Shown piece by piece: positions 43,567-52,071 of a DNA stretch of 64,000 bases. The notes under the pieces are model-generated. The model worked only from the letters and a program-made list of their open reading frames with translations, made no database searches and had not been told where the DNA came from. Position 1 is the first letter of the stretch. Each line of letters opens with the position of its first letter. Location of the stretch: the NCBI RefSeq assembly GCF_946478805.1, contig NZ_CAMLDC010000005.1, positions 124,001 to 188,000 of the forward strand. Direction: 5' to 3'. The position numbers and the translations under genes are program-made. This DNA is from an uncultured Fluviicola sp. (GTDB lineage: Bacteria; Bacteroidota; Bacteroidia; Flavobacteriales; Crocinitomicaceae).

Positions 43567-43792
43567 AACATAAGTAAATTAAAGATGGACTAAATGTAAC
43601 CAAAATTTAACAAACAAAAAATTTTTGTTTCAATTAACGTCTTTTTATAGAATTGATTTTGAAGAAGCTTGAGAGATTGTGATTAGCAAAACGTGATTTA
43701 AGCAGTGGTCGAAATTCCCATTCGTTGGTTTTTGAAAGTTGCTTGTTTAACCTACCATTGTCTTCAGTAATTAATAATAAATACTTAATCAA
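43567..43792. other. Divergent intergenic region, no gene seen
   Basis: This 226-base AT-rich region separates the leftward PA-domain gene from the rightward surface-protein pair. On the minus strand a TACATTTA box (one mismatch to TAnnTTTG) lies about 30 bases before the leftward start. No convincing rightward promoter, tRNA or hairpin was found. Confidence 0.4.
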
Positions 43793-44815
43793 ATGAAGAC
43801 AACTTATCTGACAACAGCTCTTGCTGTAATCGCCTCTTCCCTCAGTTGGGGACAGTACACAACTGCCTGGCCTTCCACAACCACACCGAATACAACCGCT
43901 GCCGGTTATGTAGGAATCGGAACTAAGGCCACATCAACCGCCACAACAAACCCTTCCTTCGACCTGCACGTGCATGGTACAGCGAATTATACGGGTCCTG
44001 CGAATCCACCGTTAAGTGGGCCAATGTATGGCTCTACTGCCCGAATTGGTCTGACAACCGGAACTACAGGATCAGGAAGGTTTGATGGGCTACTTATGAG
44101 ATTGTCCGATAATGATTTCTCCATAACGAATCAGGAAGCGTCAGGTAATATTGCACTTGCTGTAACCGGAGCCGTTTTTGGACTTGTAACAAATGATGGA
44201 GGCCGTGCATTCATTGGAAGTTCTTCAATAAATGGAGCAAACTTTGGTAAATTCAATTGTGTTACTGTAAACGACAATGGGATGTTTATCCGCACTATTT
44301 CAAGTGGAAAGTATGGTTTGGGTATTCTATCAAATAGTGCCACCGATAATGCCATTCAGGTTATCGGAACGAGTTATGGTGTTTTACCGACATTTACTGT
44401 AAAAGCAACCGGAGCAACCGAGATCCATACTTCTTCCACAAATGCAGCAGATAAATTGTTGTTGGTTCGGAATGTGGCACAGGACAAAAAATTATTGCAA
44501 CTAACCAATGACGGAATCTTGCGTGCACGTGAGATCATTGTGGATGCTCAAAACTGGGCGGATTATGTGTTTGAACCAAGCTATAAGTTGCGTTCATTGG
44601 ATGAGGTACGCTCTTTTATTGCTGAAAACAAACATTTACCGAATGTTCCTTCCACAAGCAAAGTGAACGAAAATGGGGTGAACCTGGCTAAAACGGATGC
44701 AATTTTATTGGAGAAGATTGAAGAATTGACTTTGTATTTGCTGCAGCAAGACGAGAAGATGAAGCAGATGCAGGCTGAATTGGAGGCATTGAAGAGAGAA
44801 CAGTCCGATAAGTAA
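43793..44815 (+). CDS. Secreted coiled-coil/tail-fibre-like surface protein
   Basis: A 340-residue protein with a signal peptide (MKTTYLTTALAVIASSLSWG). The middle part is Gly/Ser/Thr-rich and beta-fibre-like (VGIGTKATSTATTNPSFDLHV). The last 90 residues, NWADYVFEPSYKLRSLDEVR, then FIAENKHLPNVPSTSKVNEN and GVNL, end in a Leu/Glu-rich coiled coil (LLEKIEELTLYLLQQDEKMK). This C-terminal block is frequent in Bacteroidota secreted proteins related to tail-fibre chaperone regions, but the S74 self-cleavage motif is not seen. It is 20 bases upstream of the GH5-like gene and probably co-transcribed with it. Confidence 0.75.
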   Translation: MKTTYLTTALAVIASSLSWGQYTTAWPSTTTPNTTAAGYVGIGTKATSTATTNPSFDLHVHGTANYTGPANPPLSGPMYGSTARIGLTTGTTGSGRFDGLLMRLSDNDFSITNQEASGNIALAVTGAVFGLVTNDGGRAFIGSSSINGANFGKFNCVTVNDNGMFIRTISSGKYGLGILSNSATDNAIQVIGTSYGVLPTFTVKATGATEIHTSSTNAADKLLLVRNVAQDKKLLQLTNDGILRAREIIVDAQNWADYVFEPSYKLRSLDEVRSFIAENKHLPNVPSTSKVNENGVNLAKTDAILLEKIEELTLYLLQQDEKMKQMQAELEALKREQSDK

Positions 44816-44835
44816 TCACTTGAATCTATAGAAAT

Positions 44836-47589
44836 ATGAAAAAAGTGATTATTGGCCTGATCTTGTTTTCAGGCTGGACGGTTTCTGCACAGACAGAAAC
44901 CCCTGTGAGCGTATTCGACTGCTCTACCTATGATCCACCAACAGAACAGGAAGTCATAACCTTTCCCAATGGTGTTTTTACAAGAGGATGTGTAGACTTA
45001 ACTGATCCGGGAAACTATAACTTCAACAGTACAACTTATGCCCCTTATCTTGTGGGTAATATTCAGGTTAAATCTCCGACGTATATCCATGCAAATGAAA
45101 CGTGCCACATTGGACCCTTTTTAGGTAACAATAGCATGCATTGGTCTATAGATCAGGTAGCGACAATTAGCCCCATTGATGTGGCTGTAATGAATTACGA
45201 TGATTTGAATAAAATAGCAAAATGGAAAAAATTGGAACTGGGTGTGCAAATACCGAGCATCATGAACACATGGATCAAGAATTTCATATTAAAAATTCCT
45301 TCAAGTGTCCAACTGAATCCATTTGTGGATTGGGATACAGATGTTGAAGCTGTATTTACGTATATAGAGGGAAACTATTCTAAAACTATTGACGCATTTT
45401 ATTTCGAGAATTATCAGCATAATTCTAACGATGATTGGAATGCAATCGGTGCAGCCGGTTATCCTTTTCGTTTGCGTTTTTCACCTCCGCAAACAGGCGA
45501 ATGGAGTTGTGTGATCAATATTAAGATTCATGGAATAGTGACATATTCTTCTAATCCATTTACATTTAATGTAGTAGATACCGGAGCGCACGGATACGTT
45601 AAAGTGCACGATAATAAAAGAAATTTGGAATTGGATGGGAAAATTATTATGCCGATAGGTCAGAATTTCCCTTATCCAATGATCGGAGCAAATACATACG
45701 GAGTCGATCCTAGCAAAACAAATAAGGCTGCCCCTCCATCAGCTTGGAATATTTACCATCAGCAACTACATGATTATCATGATTTGGGGGGTAGGTATGT
45801 AAGAATTTCCCAGGGAGCTTCGAGTAGCTTAATAGAATTTGAGGAAAAGGGAAATTATTACAATCGTTTGCATTATGCGTGGGAAACAGATCGATACATT
45901 CAATATTGTGATGACAATGATATGTTGTTGAATTTCAATTTACTTTTTCAAGAACCACTTATGGAACGTGGACAATACGGTATGGAGATATGGGATTTTA
46001 GTCATTACAAGGATCCTGGTGATGGTCACCCTGTTTTTAACCCAAGCGATACTTATCCAACCTATTGTTATAATGATAATCCTTGGGTTGAGGGTGGGGA
46101 ACTTCCGAGTAATATGTTTCAGGACGATGAAGATTTGAAATATCATGAACAGCGAATGCGCTATTACATTGCCCGGTATGGTTACTCTACAAGTATTATG
46201 CAGTTTGAGTTATTAAGTGAACCTTTCCACTTAAATCAAAGATACCCCGAGGGATCCTTCGAATTAGAAAATTCTCCGGCAGGCGAATTGGTACGTACTG
46301 CTGTTGATAATTACACAACCAGAATATCAAATTATACTAAAAATATTCTGAATCATAAGGAACATTTGATAGGGGCACATGCATTTGGGAATTCCGTTAA
46401 GGAAAAGCATGATTATGATGATTACAGTATTGATTTGAATACCATTGACGTGATTGGATTTAGTACATATGCCGAATTGCCGGATAAGTATTTAAACTAT
46501 AAGGATCACGATGATATTTTTGACTTTGATGAGAAAAGCTTTTACAAGAGTACAAAGTATTTTACTGATACATATCACAAACCTGTTATGCATTTTGAAG
46601 AAGGGGCTCTGTTCACAAGAAATAATGGTTTGTATCCGGATGACTGTTCGAATTTATCTGTCCACAAAATCAATACAGCGGCAATTGGATTTACTGGAAA
46701 TACGGGCTTTTTTGCCTGGCAAGGAGACCTGTCAGGAGAAAACGATAGATGGCCAATTACAATTCGCGCAGAAAAATGGATGAACAGTGATGCAGTTATT
46801 AATGTTTTGCAAGCTTATGATGGCCAGTGGTTTCAAGGGAGACAAATAGCAAATATTCATGAAGGGCCTCTATGGCTGCATAAAAAAGAGAATGTAAAAG
46901 AGAATCAATATTACGTGGATCTTGCTCAGGAAAATGCAGTTGGTTTTGTTTATAACCGTACGTTTAATTACCGTACTCAATCTACTAGTCTTTTTGGATT
47001 TTGTAACGGCTGGCCGTCAGATTTTAATGCGTATCCAAACTTCGATGAGGCAATAAATGTTCCATGGACTGAAGGCCCTAATTTGGTAGTACAAGGTTTG
47101 CAAGCAAATTCAGATTATTCTGTAAAGTGGTATGATTACTCAGGAAACTTTATCTCTCAGGATTGTTATTCTACGGGTTTAAATGACAAACTCGTTTTGA
47201 AACATCCTGAGCTTACTATTATGATTTATGAACCTGAACGACCCTTGATCTGGTATGTTATTAAAAAACAAAATTGTCAAAGTGGAATGATTCAGAATAA
47301 CCATATGGATGAGCGGGCAAATAGTATCAATTCTGTGAGCAAAACCATTTCTGAATCAGAGGGTCAGGCTACGGAGTTGAACATTTCCCCAAACCCCTTC
47401 CTAAAAGACCTGGAAATCCAGGTGGAAGAGGATGCGCAGTTTGAGATTTACTCCGGCAGCTTTGAAAAAGTCTATTCCGGAAGAGTTTCAAGCGGCAAAA
47501 ATCAGTTGAACCTGGAGTTTTTGAGTAGGGGCGTCTACTTCCTCAAGCTCTCAACAAGTGACAAAGTATACAAAATCGTAAAAATGTAA
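44836..47589 (+). CDS. T9SS-secreted GH5-like glycosidase with DUF5060-type N-domain
   Basis: A 917-residue protein with a signal peptide (MKKVIIGLILFSGWTVSAQT). Residues about 100-260 look like an Ig/DUF5060-type domain (FPYPMIGANTYGVD follows it). Then a TIM-barrel glycosidase-like region contains HDLGGRYVRISQGASSS, FELLSEPFHLN (Glu462 as the acid/base candidate, near SEP) and MHFEEGALFTRNNG (Glu588 or Glu589 as the nucleophile candidate). The tail is a type A sorting domain (NISPNPFLKDLEIQVEEDA). Codon use is visibly AT-richer than its neighbours. Substrate unknown; polysaccharide hydrolysis is inferred. Confidence 0.75.
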   Translation: MKKVIIGLILFSGWTVSAQTETPVSVFDCSTYDPPTEQEVITFPNGVFTRGCVDLTDPGNYNFNSTTYAPYLVGNIQVKSPTYIHANETCHIGPFLGNNSMHWSIDQVATISPIDVAVMNYDDLNKIAKWKKLELGVQIPSIMNTWIKNFILKIPSSVQLNPFVDWDTDVEAVFTYIEGNYSKTIDAFYFENYQHNSNDDWNAIGAAGYPFRLRFSPPQTGEWSCVINIKIHGIVTYSSNPFTFNVVDTGAHGYVKVHDNKRNLELDGKIIMPIGQNFPYPMIGANTYGVDPSKTNKAAPPSAWNIYHQQLHDYHDLGGRYVRISQGASSSLIEFEEKGNYYNRLHYAWETDRYIQYCDDNDMLLNFNLLFQEPLMERGQYGMEIWDFSHYKDPGDGHPVFNPSDTYPTYCYNDNPWVEGGELPSNMFQDDEDLKYHEQRMRYYIARYGYSTSIMQFELLSEPFHLNQRYPEGSFELENSPAGELVRTAVDNYTTRISNYTKNILNHKEHLIGAHAFGNSVKEKHDYDDYSIDLNTIDVIGFSTYAELPDKYLNYKDHDDIFDFDEKSFYKSTKYFTDTYHKPVMHFEEGALFTRNNGLYPDDCSNLSVHKINTAAIGFTGNTGFFAWQGDLSGENDRWPITIRAEKWMNSDAVINVLQAYDGQWFQGRQIANIHEGPLWLHKKENVKENQYYVDLAQENAVGFVYNRTFNYRTQSTSLFGFCNGWPSDFNAYPNFDEAINVPWTEGPNLVVQGLQANSDYSVKWYDYSGNFISQDCYSTGLNDKLVLKHPELTIMIYEPERPLIWYVIKKQNCQSGMIQNNHMDERANSINSVSKTISESEGQATELNISPNPFLKDLEIQVEEDAQFEIYSGSFEKVYSGRVSSGKNQLNLEFLSRGVYFLKLSTSDKVYKIVKM

Positions 47590-47622
47590 ATCCTCAGGTT
47601 CTACATGAAACTTACAAATACA

Positions 47623-47653
47623 AAAAGCCCCGACATGTATAATCGGGGCTTTT
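47623..47653. terminator. Bidirectional terminator between GH5-like gene and sdhB
   Basis: AAAAGCCCCGA (47623-47633) and TCGGGGCTTTT (47643-47653) form an 11-bp stem with a 9-base loop between two convergent genes. T-runs are present on both strands. Confidence 0.92.
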
Positions 47654-47713
47654 AGTTTTTATGTGTAAAGAATCAAAATTCTGATTCTTTATTTCTCACT
47701 TTTCATTTTGTGA

Positions 47714-48478
47714 TTACTCTGCAGCAACCATCGCTTTCAAGTACTCGCGGTTCATGCGTGCAATATTCTCCAATGAAATCTCTTTCGGACATTCAACGGC
47801 ACATGCTCCTGTATTGGTACAGTTACCGAATCCTTCCTCGTCCATTTGTTTCACCATGTTCAGAACGCGTTGTTGTGCTTCAACTTGCCCTTGAGGCAAC
47901 AATGCCAACTGGGATACTTTTGCTGAAACGAACAACATCGCAGAAGCATTCTTACAACTTGCAACACATGCTCCACAACCGATACAGGTTGCTGCTTCGA
48001 ATGCTTTGTCTGCTTCCGCTTTCCCGATTGGAATAGCGTTTGCGTCCATCGTGCGTCCGGAAGTGTTCACTGAAACAAATCCTCCTGCTTGCTGGATACG
48101 GTCAAATGCCGAACGGTCTACCACCAAATCCTTGATCACCGGAAATGCTTTTGCTCTCCATGGTTCAACATAAATCGTTTCGCCGTCCTTGAACTTACGC
48201 ATGTGCAACTGACAAGTTGTTACTGCACGATCCGGTCCGTGAGCTTCCCCGTTGATGTATAACGAACACATTCCGCAAATTCCCTCACGACAATCGTGAT
48301 CGAAAGCGATTGGTTCTTTGCGCTCATTTACTAATTGCTCATTCAATTGATCTAACATTTCCAAGAAAGAACTATCCGTTGAAACGTTGTCCAATTTATA
48401 TGTTTCCATACTTCCTTTCGAATTCGCGTTCTTTTGACGCCAGATCTTCAGGTTTATATTTATTGTTTTTGATGCCAT
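47714..48478 (-). CDS. sdhB: Succinate dehydrogenase/fumarate reductase iron-sulfur subunit
   Basis: A 254-residue protein with three cluster-binding regions: the ferredoxin-type [19 protein letters not shown] and a later Cys (VTTC), then [14 protein letters not shown] and [15 protein letters not shown]. It passes electrons between the flavoprotein and the membrane cytochrome b in complex II. It is the last gene of the sdhC-sdhA-sdhB operon and is separated from sdhA by a four-helix-bundle gene. Confidence 0.96.
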   Translation of the reverse strand: MASKTININLKIWRQKNANSKGSMETYKLDNVSTDSSFLEMLDQLNEQLVNERKEPIAFDHDCREGICGMCSLYINGEAHGPDRAVTTCQLHMRKFKDGETIYVEPWRAKAFPVIKDLVVDRSAFDRIQQAGGFVSVNTSGRTMDANAIPIGKAEADKAFEAATCIGCGACVASCKNASAMLFVSAKVSQLALLPQGQVEAQQRVLNMVKQMDEEGFGNCTNTGACAVECPKEISLENIARMNREYLKAMVAAE

Positions 48479-48487
48479 AACTTTCTA

Positions 48488-48511
48488 GTTATTAGTGGCT
48501 GGTTATTAGTG
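48488..48511. repeat. Short direct repeat flanking the four-helix-bundle gene (sdhB side)
   Basis: GTTATTAGTG occurs at 48488-48497 and 48502-48511. Related CTAATCACTA copies lie beyond the other end of the 48543-48911 gene, in partly inverted orientation. Confidence 0.55.
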
Positions 48512-48542
48512 TTTAGAAAACTCTTAACCTGCCTCTTATTTA

Positions 48543-48911
48543 TTACAATTTCTCTTTTAATTTATTCAAAAATGTATTGATCATTTTTCCGATCTCAGTG
48601 ATTTCATTTTCAATATGTGCAATTAGATTTTCATTAGTGTTGAATGAGAGCTCTCTTGAAAGAGTGACCTGAGTATCTAACTCGTAAAGGGATCCTCGGG
48701 AAATCTTCAAAAAATTAATAAAACTAGCTGTGCTTCTCCCAAATCCTTCAGCAATATTGCTTGGAACGGAAACAGCACATCGTCTCATTTGACTTGTCAA
48801 TCCATATTGTTCCTGAACCGGAAATTCATTTGTCAACAGATAAACATCCTTGCAAAGCGCTATTCCGCGTTTCCAAATTAACAAATCCTTATATGACTTA
48901 ACTTCCGACAT
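48543..48911 (-). CDS. Four-helix-bundle protein (IVS-encoded/S23 family)
   Basis: A 122-residue, Lys/Glu/Leu-rich helical protein. The family signature is YKDLLIWKRGIALCKDVYLL (first helix), QYGLTSQMRRCAVSVPSNIA with EGFGRSTASFINFLKISRGS (helices 2-3). These proteins, first found in intervening sequences of 23S rRNA genes, fold as a four-helix bundle; their role is unclear. The gene lies between sdhA and sdhB and is flanked on each side by short AT-rich repeats, so it is probably an inserted unit. Confidence 0.9.
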   Translation of the reverse strand: MSEVKSYKDLLIWKRGIALCKDVYLLTNEFPVQEQYGLTSQMRRCAVSVPSNIAEGFGRSTASFINFLKISRGSLYELDTQVTLSRELSFNTNENLIAHIENEITEIGKMINTFLNKLKEKL

Positions 48912-48917
48912 TCTAAT

Positions 48918-48948
48918 CTAATCACTAACTACTAAAAACTAATCACTA
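48918..48948. repeat. Short direct repeat flanking the four-helix-bundle gene (sdhA side)
   Basis: CTAATCACTA occurs at 48918-48927 and 48939-48948 in an ACTAA-rich stretch just before the insert gene start. On the opposite strand it reads TAGTGATTAG, similar to the TTATTAGTG repeat at the other end. Confidence 0.55.
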
Positions 48949-48949
48949 T

Positions 48950-50962
48950 TTACTTATAATTTCTTGCTGCGATCTTAATATACTCGTAATTCAATACTTC
49001 TTTGTGTAACTCGGATTGGTTGATGTCCATTCCTTTGTATTCCCAAGCACCTACGAAGTTGAAGTTCTCATCGTCACGCAAGGTTTCTCCTTCTGCATCC
49101 TGGTATTCTTCACGGAAGTGACCACCACAAGATTCATTGCGTTGCAAGGCGTCTCTAGCCATCAATTGACCCAATTCCATGAAGTCAGCCACACGAAGTG
49201 CTTTCTCCAATTCCGGATTCAATTCGTTTGCATCTCCGGGAACATATACTTCTTTGTAGAACTCTTCACGCAAAGCTGCGATTTCGGAGATGGCTTCTGT
49301 CAATCCTTGTGCATTACGGGCCATTCCAACTTTGTTCCACATGATGTGTCCCAAACGTTTATGGAAATGATCTACTGATTTTGTTCCGTTGTTGTTCAGG
49401 AAGGTTGAAATCAATCCTTTGACGTTGTTTTCAGCTTCTTCGAATTCGGGTAAATCCGTAGAGATTTTACCTGTACGGATATCTCCCGCCAAATAATCTG
49501 AAACGGTATACGGTACAACAAAATATCCGTCTGCTAATCCTTGCATCAAAGCGGAGGCACCTAAACGGTTTGCTCCGTGATCTGAGAAGTTTGCTTCACC
49601 GGCAACGAAACATCCCGGAATGGTTGATTGTAAGTTGTAATCAACCCAAACACCACCCATCGTGTAGTGAACAGCCGGGTAAATCTTCATTGGAGTTTCA
49701 TACGGGTTCTCATCTGTGATCTTTTCATACATCTGGAACAAGTTTCCGTATTTCTCCTCAACCCATTTCTTACCTAATGTGATGATTTCTTCTTCACTTG
49801 GATTGTGATTTCCTGAAGCATAAGCCGTTTGTTTTCCTTTGGCTTTGATCTCTGATGAGAAATCCAGGTAAACACCTTCCATCGTGTCGTTAGCTTCGAT
49901 TCCGAAACCGGCATCACAACGCTCTTTAGCAGCGCGAGAAGCTACGTCACGTGGAACCAAGTTTCCGAATGCCGGGTAACGGCGCTCCAGGTAATAATCT
50001 CTATCTTCTTCCGCAATTTGTGTCGGCTTCATTTTACCGGCACGAATTGCTTCTGCATCTTCTTTTTTCTTAGGTACCCAAATACGGCCTGAGTTACGCA
50101 ACGATTCTGACATCAACGTCAATTTCGATTGGTTTGTTCCGTGAACGGGAATACATGTCGGGTGAATCTGCACGTAACATGGATTTGCGAAGTAAGCACC
50201 GCGTTTGTGTGCTTTCCAAGCCGCAGTTACATTCGATCCCATCGCATTGGTAGAAAGGAAATAAACGTTTCCGTATCCTCCCGTGCACAAGATCACTGCG
50301 TGAGCTGAATGGCGCTCGATTTCTCCTGTGATCAGGTTACGGGCAATGATTCCGCGTGCTTTCCCATCCACTTTCACCAAATCCAACATTTCATGACGGT
50401 TGTACATCTGTACTCTCCCCAATCCGATTTGACGGGAGATTGCTGAATAAGCACCAAGTAACAATTGTTGACCTGTTTGTCCGGCTGCGTAGAATGTGCG
50501 TTGAACCTGTGTACCGCCGAATGAACGGTTATCCAACAAACCACCGTATTCACGTGCAAAAGGAACTCCTTGGGCAACACATTGGTCAATGATATTTCCC
50601 GATACTTCTGCTAAACGGTGAACGTTTGCTTCACGGGAACGATAGTCACCACCTTTGATCGTATCGTAGAATAGACGGTAAACAGAGTCACCGTCATTTT
50701 GGTAATTTTTCGCTGCGTTGATACCTCCTTGAGCTGCAATGGAGTGAGCGCGACGCGGAGAATCCTGGAAACAGAATGCTTTCACATTGTATCCCATTTC
50801 TCCAAGAGATGCCGCTGCCGAGGCTCCTGCCAAACCTGTTCCAACGACAATGACGTCAATTTTCGGACGGTTATTCGGAGCAACTAAACGCAGGTGATCT
50901 TTGTAGTCGGTCCATTTTTGTGAAATGTTACCTTCTGGTATTTTTGAATCTAGAATAGACAT
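48950..50962 (-). CDS. sdhA: Succinate dehydrogenase/fumarate reductase flavoprotein subunit
   Basis: A 670-residue FAD enzyme. FAD-binding motif [20 protein letters not shown], the FAD-linked His region [23 protein letters not shown] (active-site region), and [20 protein letters not shown]. It oxidises succinate to fumarate (or the reverse) and feeds electrons to SdhB. The reading frame is complete and of the length usual for Bacteroidota. It lies between sdhC (18 bases upstream) and the inserted four-helix-bundle gene. Confidence 0.96.
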   Translation of the reverse strand: MSILDSKIPEGNISQKWTDYKDHLRLVAPNNRPKIDVIVVGTGLAGASAAASLGEMGYNVKAFCFQDSPRRAHSIAAQGGINAAKNYQNDGDSVYRLFYDTIKGGDYRSREANVHRLAEVSGNIIDQCVAQGVPFAREYGGLLDNRSFGGTQVQRTFYAAGQTGQQLLLGAYSAISRQIGLGRVQMYNRHEMLDLVKVDGKARGIIARNLITGEIERHSAHAVILCTGGYGNVYFLSTNAMGSNVTAAWKAHKRGAYFANPCYVQIHPTCIPVHGTNQSKLTLMSESLRNSGRIWVPKKKEDAEAIRAGKMKPTQIAEEDRDYYLERRYPAFGNLVPRDVASRAAKERCDAGFGIEANDTMEGVYLDFSSEIKAKGKQTAYASGNHNPSEEEIITLGKKWVEEKYGNLFQMYEKITDENPYETPMKIYPAVHYTMGGVWVDYNLQSTIPGCFVAGEANFSDHGANRLGASALMQGLADGYFVVPYTVSDYLAGDIRTGKISTDLPEFEEAENNVKGLISTFLNNNGTKSVDHFHKRLGHIMWNKVGMARNAQGLTEAISEIAALREEFYKEVYVPGDANELNPELEKALRVADFMELGQLMARDALQRNESCGGHFREEYQDAEGETLRDDENFNFVGAWEYKGMDINQSELHKEVLNYEYIKIAARNYK

Positions 50963-50980
50963 AAATTATTTTTTTGAATA

Positions 50981-51898
50981 TTATCTTCTTAAATAAATAA
51001 CAACTGGGATGATCGCGAACAATAACGGAACCACAACTGCGAATGCTTTACCCACGAAGGAAATAAGGCCGTTGTATTTTCTGTGGTTCAATCCCAATGA
51101 TTGGAACGAAGAAGCAAATCCGTGCCACAAGTGGAACATCAAAACAAACATCGAGATCACGTACAGGATCACAGCCCAAAGAGCCAGATCGTTAGTTGGT
51201 TGTCCTTGTTCGGATTGACCGAAGAAGTTCATTACCACCGTATGTAAATCTCTGTAACCTTCTGCAGCTACCAATCCGCTTTGAGGATCTTTAAACTCTG
51301 TTCCTTCCGGTTTTACCTGAATTTCTTTCTCATTGGTCATCGGATTGATATATCCTACCGGGAAATAAACCCCCATAGTAGTAAGGGCTTGAATCTCGGT
51401 GTACTCTTGTGAGATTGGTTGACCTGTTTGAGGATCTTGACCCTGTTGTACTTTTTTCACCTCCACATAATGAAGTGGAACAGTCTCTGCTACCTTTTGC
51501 TTATACCAGAAGTTCGCCATGTGCGTACAAATGAACACCAAAATAAGAGTTCCCAAAACGGCCATGTTGCGGGAAGCAGGGCTGGAGTTCGTGTTCGGCT
51601 TATTGTAAGCATAGTTCTTCGGACGAGCCTGCTTGTTTCTAAAAGCCAGGTACAATCCGATACAAGCATGCGCCAAGATTGAAAAGTAGGTGACATAAGC
51701 CAAGATCTTGATAAAGATGTTGTGCCCCATAAAGTATGCATACTCGTTGAATGCACGTCTGCCTTCTTCGCCTGTTTTTGTGATTAGTTGAAGGTTCCCC
51801 AACAAGTGTCCCACAAGAAAGGTAATTAGGAAAAGCCCGGTTAGTGCCATCCAATATTTCTTTGCTAGTGAAGACGTAAATATTCCAGATTTACTCAT
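50981..51898 (-). CDS. sdhC: Succinate dehydrogenase cytochrome b subunit, with enlarged loop
   Basis: A 305-residue di-haem type membrane anchor in one subunit. Five membrane helices are predicted (about 17-38, 62-86, 113-129, 238-260, 280-301), with His at 31, 77, 126 and 256 as candidate haem ligands. Between helices 3 and 4 lies a soluble segment of about 85 residues (131-216, QQGQDPQTGQPISQEYTEIQ). Usual family members are about 220-230 residues, so this loop is an expansion. It is the first gene of sdhCA(-insert-)B. Confidence 0.9.
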   Translation of the reverse strand: MSKSGIFTSSLAKKYWMALTGLFLITFLVGHLLGNLQLITKTGEEGRRAFNEYAYFMGHNIFIKILAYVTYFSILAHACIGLYLAFRNKQARPKNYAYNKPNTNSSPASRNMAVLGTLILVFICTHMANFWYKQKVAETVPLHYVEVKKVQQGQDPQTGQPISQEYTEIQALTTMGVYFPVGYINPMTNEKEIQVKPEGTEFKDPQSGLVAAEGYRDLHTVVMNFFGQSEQGQPTNDLALWAVILYVISMFVLMFHLWHGFASSFQSLGLNHRKYNGLISFVGKAFAVVVPLLFAIIPVVIYLRR

Positions 51899-51926
51899 AG
51901 TATTTTAAAAAATGTTTCAAACGATA

Positions 51927-51934
51927 CAAATTTA
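51927..51934 (-). promoter_or_regulatory. Putative -7 box (TAAATTTG) of the sdh operon
   Basis: On the minus strand TAAATTTG lies 28 bases before the sdhC ATG. A TTTG is 15 bases further up, somewhat closer than the consensus spacing. Confidence 0.45.
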
Positions 51935-52029
51935 ATAGCTAGAACAAACCAAATGAACCTTTCCTCTTATTTAGAAACAATATAGATTATTTTGGAAAAG
52001 TGAGAATGGGTGCGGCCTAGAGGCGAAAA

Positions 52030-52049
52030 AAGCGGCCAAATGGCCGCTT
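52030..52049 (-). terminator. Terminator after the sugar transporter gene
   Basis: AAGCGGCCA (52030-52038) and TGGCCGCTT (52041-52049) pair. On the minus strand this runs into a TTTTTT tract, 22 bases past the stop at 52072. Confidence 0.9.
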
Positions 52050-52071
52050 CCCGAAAATATAATTCAAAAAT

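Noticed and set aside
43793..44815. Prophage tail fibre
   Set aside because: A signal peptide and the absence of any other phage gene point to a host surface protein.
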